NCBI GenBank assembly: GCA_001599755.1
Contig: BCHX01000010.1
Location: 37,067-101,066 of the forward strand
Source: Gliomastix tumulicola
Lineage: Eukaryota > Ascomycota > Sordariomycetes > Hypocreales > Bionectriaceae
Direction of reading: 5' to 3'
DNA: 64,000 nucleotides
Part shown: piece by piece, positions 9,324 to 21,889 of the stretch
Layout: each line of letters begins with the position of its first letter
Numbering within the stretch: position 1 is the stretch's first letter
Translations under genes and position numbers: made by a program
Notes under the pieces: model-generated
The model's input: the letters and a program-made list of their open reading frames with translations, nothing else
Told to the model about the DNA's origin: nothing
The model's database searches: none

Positions 9324-12300
9324 CTACGTGCTTCTGCTTTCCAAAAACTCAAAGTCATCGTCGCCCAGTATACCAACCGTGAATACCCTTTCCTCAGTCT
9401 GGTGATTGAAAAACCAACCCATCCGGAAGTGTTTCCCTGCGAGGTGCTCTAGGAGCTGCTTCGAGTGAAGCGCAAAAGCATCGTGAGGTACATGATCAAC
9501 GTAGTTCGAGCCATGCAAGAGCGATACCATCGTGGCTAGGGCGTTGAATCCCTCGGGTGCCAATCCCTTGAACTCCAGGTCAAGTAACAAGCCGTGCTGT
9601 CCACTCTCAGGTAGGAGGCGTGAGATATATGCCGAGATAAGGGCCCAAGTGTTCACAAGAACAACAAGATATATGATTGATACCAGGGTGTAGGTGATCT
9701 TTGCGTTCTGAACCGCTCGGCGGCGACTATTGTCAACGAGCGCGATCTCAATGGGTTCGAGCTCTCCAGGATGGTAGGGCTCCATGACTGAGATTTCATC
9801 CAGGGCAAGGCGGTTTTCCATGCTTGCTAGTTGAGCGGCGACGAAGCTTGTATAATTGTTGAGGGTGCTGATAACATATGCCTCGCGTTCTGAATCTCCC
9901 AAGTCTTCCAACGTCAAAGAGCCAAGAACATGCACCAAGCTCCGGAATTGCCTTCCGAAAGACCACATGTCGGTTTCTGTAGGAGACTCAGGAAGTGCAG
10001 TTCCTTGCAATGGAACGTCAAACGCCGGCGTCCAGGGTCGAGCCTTTGTGTAATTTGGCATAGGTGGGTGTGTCTTGTCGATTTGAAAGTCGCCATCGGC
10101 TTCAAGCATCGTAACGGCAGTGGGAACTTCGATCCAGGAATAGTTGCACCACCAGGCAAAGATCTCATCAGTTTTGTTTCGAGAGTACGAGAAGCGTCCC
10201 CAAGCATATATTTCTCCCCTCCATGTCTGGGACCGCCCTTCATTGCTGGCTGTATCTGGCCGAGAGTCAGCAAAATAGGCTGTTAGCCCGTCATCGCTGC
10301 GCAATAAATCGGGCGACAGCATCGGAACATCCCACGTATCCTTCAAAGAAATCCGAAGAGTTTCTTGATGAGCGTCTGGGTTGAAAGTTGCATTGAAATC
10401 AACACCTTCGGATAAGGGGAAGCAATCTGATGCCAGTTTTGCAGCTGGGACGGTAAATTTTGCGGTGGACTTTTTGATTGATGGCAGTTCATCCATCGGG
10501 AGGGCTGGAAGTACAAGATCTTCATATGTGTTTCGTGGGTACGAGAGACTGGATGTGTTCTGCTCTGAATACAAAGACTTGAGTCTGTACCGGTTACTCT
10601 CGTATTCGTCCCTATCAGATTCCGGAATCCTTCGAGAACCGAGCCAGCTCTGCTGTCGGTATGTGGCCCTTGTGGACTGAGGAACCAGCTCAGAGCTAAA
10701 CAGGACTGAACTGAGCGTGCCCAAGAAAGCACATAGGACGACAAGGATTTGAGTGGCGGCGACTTTTGGCATTCCAAAGCGGAATGAATGATAGACAGCG
10801 TGGAGACCGATCATATCCAGAGGAGACTTGTCGAGCTCCTGCGGACTCATTGACCCATGGGACAGGCGCTGGAAAGGCACCAATGCCCGTATAGCTGAAT
10901 CAGAAGAATTCGCGTACAAAGCAATAATGAGTACAGTCAAAGTCGGGACCGATTTCCATAGCAGGAAAGAGTGGCCTTCATCCCGTACTGTCGCTAAGCC
11001 GTCGGAGTCTTGAGACTTCCCAAGGCTGAAGATGAGGGCGATGCTGACTCCAAGTCCATAGCAGATGAAAAGACCACGGTACCAGGACCGCAGAACAAGC
11101 GGAGTATACTTGCACATGGTCCAATTGGCTTTGTAATTTCCTTCTGGAATGATAAATTGACGGTTCTTGACAAAGAAGGCCATGAGTCCAAGCATCGTTG
11201 CTGGCTCTCGATGCCAAATTTTCGAAAGCATACGAAGTTGGAAGAACATCCCAACCGCAAGGCATATGCAGAGACCAGAAAGCACTGTCATCAGCACACA
11301 GACAGTCTGGTCCACAAGGATTCGACTCTTGTCGTAGATGACCAAGCTCTCTGTTCGATGATCTTCAGGTTGCCGGAACCCATAATGAGAAACCATTGGG
11401 CCAAGCTCTCTAGTCAGATTCATGACAGCTTGCCTTAGCAGATCACTCCGGTATAGTGACAAGTCGTAAATGTCTGGTTTGTATATGTTGAGTCCGAGAG
11501 CTGCATCGAGTGGACCGAACGGACTGAACATTGAAACTGGCTCGGAGCTGTCCCAGGCACCGGATTCCTCTGGGATAGAGTTGGCTATGCTCTCCCAAAG
11601 GTTTCTTTTAAAATCAATGGGATCGTGACCGGGGGCCACCGTGACATTTCGAGTGACGCCGTCATCGACAACGTCTACTCTAGACACCCATGTCGTCGGC
11701 GAGCATATCACAGCACTGCCATTGAGAACCTGTGGAAGATACTCGTGAGGTGTGTCATTGTTTCGTGGATAATAAAAGATGGAATACAAGAATTCCGGAT
11801 GCTGTTGGGGCAAAGAGGAGCAGTGCCCGCGAGACTTAAGGTGTGGCTCGTAAAATGTCGCAATGGCGCGAAGCGGTACATCGTGATGGGAGAAATCGAC
11901 TGGAAATTCGTAAGACGAGAGCGTGACAGGGTCCGTGCAATCGTTAAAATAGAGCTCAAAGTTGATGTCGAGAAGCTGCCCTCCGGGAATTGTTTGTTGG
12001 GCTTTAACAGATGAAGTAAAGCTTTTCAACTCTATGCATTGCATGTCCATGAACAATCCATTCACCTGTGCCTTCAGAGAGGCACCTCTTGTGGCAGGAG
12101 CATGTCCAGGTAAAGGGCCAAACCTCTGATAGACTCCGTGCTCGAATAGACCAAAAGGAGGATCCATGCCTAGGTCTCGGACATTTTTAGCATGATAATA
12201 CGGGCGGGTAGACCTCGGAGGCTCGTTCGTGCTAGAAAATGAGTCCAAGACCTGGAGTTGGGTCATCGAAGATACTTGGATGGTGGCCGACTCGAAGATA

Positions 12301-12828
12301 CTGGGTGATAGGACGATCTGTAGCCTCAGTATGATTGGGATGACAGAGGCCATAAAAACGAGAAAATGCCTCCGTCGCAACGATTGAATGAGAATACTGG
12401 GGAGTAGCATCTGAGAATAGTCGAGATTGTGTATTTCATTCTCGGCATGTTGTCCAATTTCCAAAGCGATCCACGGCATGTATCTTAGTAACTGTGCTTC
12501 AACTCGCGACCAAAGTATTGTGACCATTGTTAGAACTATTAAGACATACACTATTAGAGACCCGACCAGGCTCGCAAAGATTTGGGCACTTACTGGCTGT
12601 TGGTCCAAATCTCCAAAGATAGACAACGCTGTCACGAGCGTCTGTTAGACCGTCATTGCGACGAGAATATTGTAGAAGCAGTGGCAGAGACACTGTGAAA
12701 ACCAAGAGGACGAAGATCAATGAGAGCAAGGTCAACGGACGGAGCCAAATCGGATGCCACGAGGGCAACTTCTCACACCCGTCCGCCCTCTCAACCTCCA
12801 CATGTTTCCTGCAAGGCTGTTCCGTCAT
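9324..12828 (-). CDS. DUF3433-family multi-pass membrane protein
   Basis: Two exons: 12828-12594 and 12535-9324, with a 58-base intron at 12536-12593 (donor GTAAGT, acceptor TAG). The splice restores the family motif WRFGPTA-ILTMVTILWSRVE; product 1148 residues. The N-terminus has WHPIWLRPLTLL and a hydrophobic segment (about residues 30-52). Further hydrophobic segments lie near the middle (CVLMTVLSGLCICLAVGMF; LFICYGLGVSIALIF; ILVVLCAFLGTLSSVLF) and near the C-terminus (YTLVSIIYLVVLVNTWALI). Long hydrophilic loops carry many N-x-S/T sites, as expected for an extracellular or lumenal side. Length and layout fit a complete DUF3433 protein with two repeats of the unit. Function is unknown. The frame is intact, so this gene looks functional. 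Confidence 0.9.
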
Positions 12829-14095
12829 CTCGATTTGGGTAGGGAGAGCACCGTCTTGAGAGGTACTTCAATAGCCGGCCTCTTTGACCAGTATCTGGGC
12901 ATGGTGCTGCCTCTCGATGCCACTCTCTTCGGACAGAGAATACGCGAGGGACACGAGGGGTATTTCAGAGAAGTTGGCGAAGTGGAGGAACTGGGGAGAT
13001 TGTTACGTCATGCAGGCGGGTCGGCGGCTCAATTCTCCCTTTGTACCTACCCAATCCCCCCCTTCGTGCAATGAAGGGGCGAACCAAGTCTGACTGTAAG
13101 ACGCCTCAGCGATAGGTAAATTTGGGGGCCGGTTGACTCTCCTGCATACGCTACCCTGATTGGACATCATGTGGTCCTGTGGTCCAATGGTCAATGTACA
13201 ACGCCACTTCACCTATTTTAGTAAGAGGATTCCCGCTTGAAGTAACGTGCCACTTTTCTGGGAAGCCCTCTCCCTCGCCTGATGTGTGGCTGTGAGATGC
13301 GGCGGATCATCCTAAAAGTCATTTTTAAAGCAGTGAGGGCTGCCTCATCGCACCAACCAGCTGCCCTACATTCTTCATTGGACGACATCCGGAGGTGGTG
13401 AGGCAGCTTCGAAAAAGATTAGTGATGGATTAGGAATGAGCTTTGCATTCTGAGGCAGGAAAGGGGTTCAGCTGAGTAGGGTACCCGCACGGTCAGCCTA
13501 ACAGGAGACCCGAAGAGTTAAAGCCCCGAATCGATCCAGTTCATTCTAGCCAGGTGAAGGTGTTGCCTCGGGACGAAGCTGACCCCCCAACAGAGGCGGC
13601 GGAATGCTCGGGTTTGAGCAGCTACGGAGGCCTCCCTCATTGCCGCCGCTAAGCAACCCCCTGCTCGAAAAAGCGGATCAGACAAAACGCAAAAGCAAAA
13701 ATAGTCAATCGGTAATCGGCAGCCGCCATATCCACTCCTCGACCTCAACGTCGGCACCCAGCTTCCCAATTGCCTTTCCAACGGTCAATCACCGTGATGT
13801 GCGCAAATCCCTCAAAGTTTTGATACCCCTTGTAGCGGTCACGCAGCCGTTAATGGCCATTGTGCACATTCAATGTCGAGGCGTAGAATATCGAATCCTC
13901 GTGTCTTTTTCCCGCCACTTTCGGTGATCTGTGGACCCCTGTGTGTCCTGGTTGTGGCGGTGCTGGCCATGCAGGTGGCCGCTGGTCAGGCCGCTGGTGT
14001 GCCTAAGTCAGCTTCATCTTTGGCTTCCCCCGCACAAGCTACATGAAGCAATGGGCACGAAGTTTTTCAGTCCAGGGTCGCCACGCAAAATTGGG
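12829..14095. other. Intergenic; no gene recognised
   Basis: Short overlapping frames only (for example 12754-13074 and 13604-13927) without domains. The left part is upstream of the DUF3433 gene and should hold its promoter. Confidence 0.4.
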
Positions 14096-14160
14096 GCACC
14101 CCTGTCGTGACGCACGGACAAAAGCATGTAATTCAATGAATTACAGCGCACACTTGGTAC
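14096..14160. repeat. Dispersed repeat with a 17-base palindrome
   Basis: Contains GACGCACGGACAAAAGCATG, then the palindrome GTAATTCAATGAATTAC, then CTTGGTACAG. Related copies lie at 33444-33500 and 44407-44466. In two cases (here and 33444) it lies just downstream of a PD-(D/E)XK-like gene or fragment. Confidence 0.6.
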
Positions 14161-14240
14161 AGGAGGACATCTTTCTCCGCGGGGTAGTAGATTTCTAGTC
14201 ATTACAGTCATTACATTCGCCCTCCACATCCAGGTGAGGC

Positions 14241-15735
14241 TTAGTCCATCACATGTTCCCTAAGCCAGGGCAGGTAGACGTCCCTAGCCCACACCATTAG
14301 CCTCCGCACGCCGGCAACAGTCGCGTACGTCTCCAGAAGGCCCTGCGTTGTGCCGAAGTGGTGTTCCGTCCACAGCTGCGTTCGTCTGGTGCTCGAATCG
14401 TAGGTTGAGAGAATGAGAGCCCAACGGTGACCCTGCACGATGATCCCGGGGAGGAATCCCAGCGCTGACAAGGCGGCGGCGCACATCTGTTCCTCCTTGG
14501 TGGGCTTACGAGTCGGCCGTCCCGTCTCGCTGGTTTTCTCCATGTCCACAACGCCCTCACCTCCATCCGACCCAGCGCCCGTCTCCCCTTCATTACTATC
14601 CTCCAACCCGGTTGCGTCTTGAGCGTCGGATGACTGTCGCGGTAAGCTTGCCAGCTTCCGAGCAACAGCCCAGTGGAGAAATGCCCACTGGGAAGAGTGC
14701 CAGGTACCCATCTGCAGCTCTGCCCTGTCGCCATCGATACCGTGCTTCTTGGTCTCTATGCTTAACAGCAAAGGGCGGAGGGTGAGGCCCATGTAATCAG
14801 TATGGTTGACGGTGAGAGTCGGCGAAAGACGGGCAAAGCGCTTCATGCAGGCGATCCAGTCATCGTCCGTGACACAAGGAGCCGCATAGATGCACGCATC
14901 GACCATCTTTGCCGGCGCTGCGTTGCACTTGAACCAGGAGTGTGGACGCGCACTGGTACTAAGCAGAGACAGATCCAGGTTAGTAGGGTCTTGGACGTCA
15001 AGAATAGTACAGAAAGGAAACTCACCAGCCGATGACGCCAAAGGCATCACATTGCCTGGGCCCAACCTTACAGATGCTCTCCAGCAACCGCAAGTGAACC
15101 TGATGGTTCCAGCACGACTCATCATGCCCTTCCTCCTGGCACTCCACCGCCTCGATGTGTACATGTTCCACCTCTTCGAAGCTGGGAAGCCGCCCCGGCA
15201 GCTGCTCTTCATCGTCAGTCGACCGAAATGCATGTTCCCACTCATCCACGGCTAGCTTTCTCGCCCTCAGACTGTCGGCTATACTGGACTTGACGGCGTG
15301 CGGTAGAATCTTCATGGTGCGGCCGATGCTCTTGATGGACTTGAGCAGATCCGCAGCGCCTGCTGACGGGGGGCGGTCGGGATCGAGGGCTCTGATCTCG
15401 ATGCCTGATTCTTGGAGTCGCAGGTTCATCAGCTGCTTCTTGGGGGACGAGGTGGACACCCGGGAGACGCCTGAGCTCGTGTCCGACATAGTCGACGTGC
15501 TCTCGAGATCATTGGTTCGCGCGCGGGGGGTGAGGTCGGGATCGAAGGCATTGTTCGTGATACGTCGCTTTCTAGGAGTGGACTGTGGCATGTCGTCTTG
15601 CTCAACGGAAAGGGGCGGGGAGATGAGGTGAATCGCTTTTCGCTTTTCGGCTTGCGTCAACGGAGGAGGGCTGCTGTCTGGTCGATAATCGGGCAGATCG
15701 CGCAGCCAGAGGACGATAGAATCGCTCTCCTGCAT
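14241..15735 (-). CDS. PD-(D/E)XK nuclease-like protein (PDDEXK_12-type), copy 2, intact
   Basis: Two exons: 15735-15026 and 14958-14241. The 67-base intron (15025-14959) has donor GTGAGT and acceptor TTAG; product 475 residues. The start MQESDSIVLWLRDLP matches the leaders of the other copies, so this ATG is preferred to the in-frame one at 15855. Residues 20-120 are Ser/Pro-rich and basic (TPRKRR). The nuclease-like core has Asp 257 (KMVDACIY), then E305-T-K307 (LLSIETKK), then FLPGIIVQGHRW and a final W-rich helix (WARDVYLPWL). An acidic insert lies at about residues 365-400. The intron falls just before TSARPH, as proposed for copy 1, while copy 3 lacks it. This is the cleanest two-exon copy and the best candidate for a working gene. 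Substrate and partner unknown. Confidence 0.85.
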
Positions 15736-16049
15736 GGCGAACGTGGTCGTGGTGCGCGACAGTGATGGTCTGGTGGTATTTGATGCACTTGAGGGGGAGA
15801 AGTACGACAATGGGGATTTGCTCGGGCATTTTCCATTATTACGTTGGCCCCGCAACCAGCTTCTAGCCGCTACCTACCCTAGACCCCGTCGCCTGTCCTT
15901 GCTATCGTGTCCACAACCTTCCTCTGTAATCATGCTTTCTTGGCACGGTAGTGTTAAGGAAGTAGCCTTAGCACTTACACATTAGCCTAACAATCGCACC
16001 ACAACTACTTCTCTCTGCGCGCTGCCACGCCTGACCCCCAAACGCCCCA
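15736..16049. other. Spacer upstream of copy 2
   Basis: Upstream of the minus-strand gene. Pyrimidine- and purine-rich stretches may include its promoter. No gene seen. Confidence 0.35.
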
Positions 16050-17230
16050 GGATGATCCTACCCGGCAGATCATCACCCCTCGAAGGGCCCGTGCAGCCCT
16101 TCTACGCGGAAGCATCACCGCCGCTGAGCTACCCCTCGGCCCTCCGCTGGCGCGACAACCGCACCTGTCCCAGACACCTGTTCCGCCCACCATCCGGATC
16201 CCAGCCGCTGCGACCGTGGAAGGAGCCAGCCAATCGACATCGCCGATGCCGCCGGCAGACTAGTGTGCGCGTGCACTGAAACACAAAACACCAAGGTCGT
16301 CGTCTTTCAAGCCTTCTGCGCCGCCTTTGAGGAGACAGCGAAGCAATTCTTAACACAACCCGAACGAGACAGAGCGCAACACCTCTCTGCCGACTTCCTC
16401 AGCTACTGGAGCGAAATACTGACTGCACCGAACCTGGCATCGAAGCCGACGTACAGCAGCGTGGCCACCAACTCGCCTCTCTCTTCTGCCTCACCAACCC
16501 CTCCCCAGGACCCCGTCAACGTCAACACCAACAGACAGCCCCCGGTTTCCAGGGGCAACGGACCCCCTCCGCCCCACCCGCGTACCCCGCCCGGGACCTC
16601 CGCGTCTTCGCTCGCCTGGGCACCGCATGAGCGCAGACTAGCTACGCGATCCGGACGCACGTCGCTCAAAAGACGGCCATCAGCCCCCCATCGATCCATG
16701 CCATCCCCGTGGCTTCGGGCTGGGCCATCCGACTGGCCGACGCCGCCTCGCGCGACACAGCCTCCTTCAGCAGAAGGACGAGTGGTCTCGCGAACTGGGC
16801 GCGACCGCGGTAGAGGCGAGCGAGACGTGGTGCAAGTATGTGGTACGAGACTGCTCCCGTCGACTGACCAACCTGCAGGGCAACGAAGTAGACTACGCGC
16901 TGGATACGAGGGACGAGATCCAACATCAGACGGGCCTCGCGCCTGTCCACATCGCGACGCCCCGGAACGACTCTGACGACCTCCCTACCAAAACGCTGAT
17001 TGTGTCATTTACGAGCCCGACCAAGCGATTCTGGACCCTGTTCGGAGCCAGTTCGCCCGCGAGACTCATCAACAAGCCCCTGCCACCGAAACAGTACATC
17101 ACCTGCTGGGACTACCATACCCGGCGCGACTGCCGAAGACTACCGGCCTGCGAAAACCCCGAATTAGGCTACTTGCAAGAAATGACGCCCCTCCCCATTC
17201 GCTCTCTTCGCTCGAGTAATCCCCATGAAT
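16050..17230 (+). pseudogene. LINE ORF1 (gag) relic
   Basis: Fragments of a Tad-type gag in three frames. From about 16050 there is TPRRARAALLRGSITAAEL; then a helical/Pro-rich part (16263-16570); then DLRVFARLGTA and SYAIRTHVAQ with stops at 16628 and 16812. From 16790 another frame runs DEWSRELGATAVEASETWCK...EIQHQTGL...LIVSFTSPTK...FWTLFGASSPARLI, ending in a zinc-knuckle-like CWDYHTRRDCRRLPAC near 17104-17150. At least two stops and two frame changes make it dead. No endonuclease or reverse transcriptase follows. Confidence 0.75.
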
Positions 17231-18102
17231 TTCTGCTACAATCAGTCACTCAACGTGCCTGGTCTAGCTATAGGTAAGGGTACGGACTCTCAAGAGGTGG
17301 CAGGCGAATCTGAGGCTGAGGCGACTGCTTGGAGGATGTCGGTCAATCGTCCACCGTTTCTGGCACATGTCCAAACGCAAAAGAAAAATCACAGAGTAAA
17401 ACAGCAGCATAGGCTTTCGCCCATGCAGCTACACCGTCCTCTCATCTTCGAACCGCTCACACCGCACGCGCCGACCCTCAAGCACTATCCTCTGTCTCCT
17501 CCTCAAGCCCCTTCATATGATCGGACACGAGAACAGAACCGACTCGCAACCACGAACCCAGCGGCAACTTCGCCGATGGCGAACAGTAACTCTTTGCGTC
17601 GCGGAATCAGTCTTGTCGAGCCATAGGGCTACGTATCGAAGATTAGGGAGATGTTGGATAGCACAAAAGGCGTCTGAGGCCTGTTGGAAGAACTCGCGTC
17701 GTTGGCGTACGAAGCAGTAATCACGTATCAGCCGTCGGCGACAGCAGGTAAGATCTGGGATAGCAGGGACTGGGTAGGGAAGACTAACATGACAAGCATC
17801 TCGACTTTCGAAGCGTGGCTTATCGCGACGTCCTGGCCGCTGCATGAGAGGCAGGGCACCTCAACTGCCTCGCTGACGATCGTAGCCGGACCATCACGCT
17901 GTTGAACGCCCGGGTGCGGTCTCAAGTTGATCTCCGTCTCCAAGTTGGAAAGTCTGGGGGCTGAACCTTCCCTAACTAGAATCATTATCTAACCCTCTTC
18001 TCCCTCTGTGCAGATAGTATTTGACTATAATAACAACGCAAAAGTATGACAAGGCGGGCAATACTCCAAAAACCCGAGACATCCACGGCAACAGCAGTGT
18101 GC
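17231..18102. other. No gene recognised
   Basis: Several short open frames on both strands, none with a recognisable domain. A minus-strand frame (17845-17513) reads like ordinary protein in part but cannot be placed. Confidence 0.35.
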
Positions 18103-19803
18103 CTATCGCGCAACCGACATACTGGTACGACCCTCGTGCCACACTTGCACTTGCCGACTGGAGAACCACCACTCTAGCCTCTGAGTCAGTGGAATCTCAA
18201 ACCACGACAGAGTATCATTCACAGGAGGCGTAACTTCGATCGTCGTGATACATGGGTAGCCGTCTTTCGTAGCTAGGAAGCCGAGCCATACACATGCCGA
18301 GTAGATGGCAATGTGATCACCCATGCAATCCAGGCGAACCTCGCCGACAGTTGCTGTTGATCCGTCCTCATATCGCAGCTCCAGCCCGCTAACCACCTGG
18401 AGGCCATAGCGACGCTGGCGGCATGGACGTAGAGAAACGACTTTGTCCAGGGGAGCAGAAGACCACATGAAGATCTCAAATGAGGTAGACCGAGGACAAG
18501 ATGATAATGGGGAGGGTGATATAGTCGGACGAGTCCTTGGGATAACGGGTCCGGTGAAAACCAATTCCCGAGCACCACACCGATGCGAGTCAAAATAGAA
18601 TGAGGCAGGGCGACCCCTAGGTGTGGCCACAAGAGACCAAGGTTGGCCCCCTGGACAAATCGCTTGGGCGCCTAGAAAGATGCATCTTTTGTGGCTTGTC
18701 TCGAGTACAAGCGCGAGTTCTCTGTCCAAGAATCGACGACGACGCATCCAGATAGCATCGATCCGTTCTTCTTTCGCGAACGGGACGTAGGTCCAGGTGG
18801 ATGTGCTGGAGCAAAATGAGTAAGGAGGCGAATCGCCATCCGAGGTATGAACGTAGAAGTTCAGCGGTGCTGGGTTGCAACAAACAGAAATGCCAACCAT
18901 GCTGGGCTGGTTGTAATGGAAGTCTTGCATGAGTTGAGGCTGCATATCACGAAACACCCGCCATTGAAATACTCGGTCCGAGTCCGGAAGATGTGGAACC
19001 GACCAAGACTTGAGGTTTTCGGAAGAGCGCCCATCGTATTCGAGTCTTCGGATCTTGTAGCCCTGTGGATTGATGAGTTAAAGCTGTCTGGCGGTGAGTT
19101 GGGGGCTTACATCGTTGTGAAGAGTCAGTGTGCCCGACTCTGGTGTTGCCAACACTTTCCACCATACGCCAGCAGTGGCATCAATCTGCGGTATAGCTCC
19201 GTCAGACATGAGGAGGGCGATGACGCCACACGCATCTTCGGCAATGAAAATATACTTGGGGGCTAGGCGTCGGGGTTGATCTGTGTTGCTCATATGGCTG
19301 AGGTATTTCTTACCCTCAAAGAATCGGAAGTGCTGTTCAAGAGGCGCAAAGATGTCGACCGTTGACGAAGAGGGAGGCGCTATACTCAGCGACCCAAGCA
19401 AAGCAGCCGCATATTCCGGTGCGAGATACGGAGCGATTTGTCGTGCTATGTCATGCGGTAGATCGAGGGATAGGGACAAGTTGTGTGTTAAGCTTGCCCT
19501 GACCCAGCGTTCTCGTCCAGACACGTCGGATTCGAATGACCTCTTTGCGATTCTAAGAACTTGCTCTGGTGGCAGAGACAGGACACGAAGACACCCTGAG
19601 TGACATCCAACGACTAGACCTGACTTGTGAATGCAGGCCTCGAAGCATGGGCGATACGCGTGGTCGTCCCCATCCCGGATCTCAACATCATCGTACTCGT
19701 ACTCCTCCGTCCATTTCGGCTCTTGCGCATATGTTACATCTTGCTGAGCGCCTTTATGCACACAGGTTTGATTGGCTACCATGATGGCGTGGGAAAGTCC
19801 CAT
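18103..19803 (-). CDS. Uncharacterised fungal protein, 550 residues
   Basis: Two exons: 19803-19111 and 19062-18103. The 48-base intron (19063-19110) runs from GTAAGC to CCACAG with a CTCATC-type branch, phase 0. The N-terminal part has a CFEACIHKSGLVVGCHSGCLRVLSL motif, then a segment WVRASLTHNLSLSLDLPHDI that resembles an F-box-like helix pair. The rest is beta-rich, ending in EWWFSSRQVQVWHEG. I recognise the N-terminal cysteine motif from unnamed fungal proteins but know no function. Both exons read cleanly and the splice keeps the frame, so the gene looks intact. Confidence 0.7.
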
Positions 19804-20223
19804 GCTGTCGGCATGTAACGGCCTAGCTTCGTGGTGAGCATATCATGATGTCTTGGAGGGCTCACGCTGGGCAAGAAGCTACGGAAAAAGTGGGAGCTGG
19901 TCAGCGGCCGTCTCAGCCACGAGCCAGTGGCGTTGAAAGTATGCCTTTACTTCGCCTCTTTGGACTCAACGTCGAAGATGTTAGGCATTCAAGAGGAGCA
20001 TCGGGTGCCTGGGGGTCGGCCTCCCCCAAGACATGTGCCGTCATGTTCAGTCCCGGGAAGACGCGGCGCAGGCGCATCGAACAAAAATAAAGATCCGGGT
20101 TCGCGCGTGTATAAGTACGTAGTTACTATCCTCGGAAGTCTTCCACCTCTTTCTCCCTAAATTCGCCTGCTCCAAGTCGCTACTACAATTTGGTAGCCTT
20201 TCGTTACGAGATTGGATCCTACA
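19804..20223. other. Divergent intergenic region
   Basis: About 420 bases between the minus-strand gene (start 19803) and the plus-strand gene (start 20224). Probably holds both promoters. A pyrimidine-rich stretch precedes 20224. Confidence 0.4.
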
Positions 20224-21246
20224 ATGTCTCATCCCTTCTCGTATCTACTTTACCATGACGATGAATCCCAGCGCAAGGACTTCGCACCCGCCACCACGGC
20301 CACATTCACAGACGGTAGTAGCACCTACAGTGGTATAGACACGCCGAGCACCACCGACGGTATCAATACTCCGACCATCGGCGATCTAGCGGACAACGGT
20401 TTTCAGGGCACGCCGTCGACACCGGAACCCACAGTCTTACTGAGCCAAATTCAACAGGCTGCCGAAGACGTGTCGCAGCTCGTTGGACGATTTGGATATA
20501 AGATGGCAAAAATGGTCCAGAGACCCAACATCAAAAAGTCGCTCTTCGCGGACCACAAGTTGCTCCGATTACCGTGCCTAAAGTACGCCGACAACTTTAC
20601 CTGTCGAGTCACATACCCTTACGACGATCAGCCGATAAACTACGCGGGTTTGGCCCCGTTGCTGTGGTGGCTCTGGAACGAGTTAATCAAGTGCCGTACC
20701 CAATTAGGGCCACGGTATGGTAAGCTCGAGTTTACGCCCGCCGGCGAGACTGACATCGTCCTACCCTACACGATCAGCATCAACCTCACATACAAATGCA
20801 TGGAGCTTACCGCGTCGTATGGTGGGCTCTTCCACGAGCGGCGGGTTTTCAACGCTCCTATCGCCGATTTTCGGTTCCCCCAGACGGAAAGGTACGGCAA
20901 GTTGACTATGGCCACCTTGAACATCGACCAACACACGTATCAGGAAGAAGGCTGTCTCGCTCACACGTTGGATTACCTCATGCCCCGTCCGGGGAGCATA
21001 TAGCGCTCCGCGATGGGAGCTTTCGATATAGAGAACGAGGAAACCCTGGTTGTCGCTCTCGCTAGGACTTGCAACGCTGAAGGCGATATTTTTATCTTGT
21101 CAGAAGACCAAACTCAGCAGTACCTGAACCTGTTGCAGCGCTTCCCGCCCGACGCCAGGGAGTACATAATCGACCAAAGGCTTGGGGGAAAGAAGAATGG
21201 GCCCTACAGCAGGATGGCCAACCAATCCCCAGGCTCTAAGGATTAA
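20224..21246 (+). CDS. Uncharacterised protein; in-frame TAG at 21001, frame continues to 21246
   Basis: ATG at 20224 (MSHPFSYLLYHDDES) opens a 259-codon frame ending at TAG 21001-21003. The same frame then stays open for another 80 codons to 21246 (MGAFDIENEETLVVALA...DQTQQYLNLLQRFP...YIIDQRL). The first part has a Thr/Ser-rich N-terminus (residues 20-70), a helix with QQAAEDVSQLVGRFGYK, and a mixed alpha/beta region. No known domain is recognised. Protein-like composition on both sides of the stop suggests either a nonsense mutation in a 340-residue gene or two short neighbouring genes. I favour the first. No intron with proper ends removes the stop. Confidence 0.55.
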
Positions 21247-21889
21247 GCTATAGTCCTACGGTGCAATATCTATCAGTTTCGTTTTTCCTTGGTCTTCTCT
21301 TAAATTGAAGCCTAGATGCTAGTATTCTTATTATACTCTCGTGCTTCACAGCTTGATCGTTCATTTCCTGCACTCGGATGACCCGCTGACAGGCGGCAGG
21401 CTTCGACGACGAGCGCCTTTGAGCCGACGATATGCTGGATAGTGTTTATGATTACGACTTTGTAGATTTGGACCCTTAGTTGACTTGTAGAGCAGTGGCC
21501 AACTTCCTGACGAGGTGGAAGTGGCCTGTGGCAACGGACAGAAGATAGAAGTTCATGAGTTGCTCATTCGAGGGTGGCGACTAATGACTGATTTGCCTCG
21601 AACGGGGCCTCGGCCGGACCCTCCGCCTCGTCCGACCCCGGTGTCCTACCTTCCCCGAACACTAAGCCTTGCTAAATCATTCCATGGGCATGGAACGTCG
21701 ACTTCACACCAAAACCGGGATTGCATTGTCTGAGCTTGGGCAACACTTGTGCTTAGCGGCCCACTCCTTTCGGCCCACTCCTCGCCCCGGAGTGGGAACG
21801 ACAAAAATATCTGGCCCGCGGTTTGCTCGGTCTGGACCGGCGATAAGAAACTTCATTCCTTCGTGATCCCTTTGTTGACAGGATGCTCC
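21247..21889. other. No gene recognised
   Basis: Nothing beyond short frames. Possible 3' untranslated sequence of the gene to the left. Confidence 0.4.
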
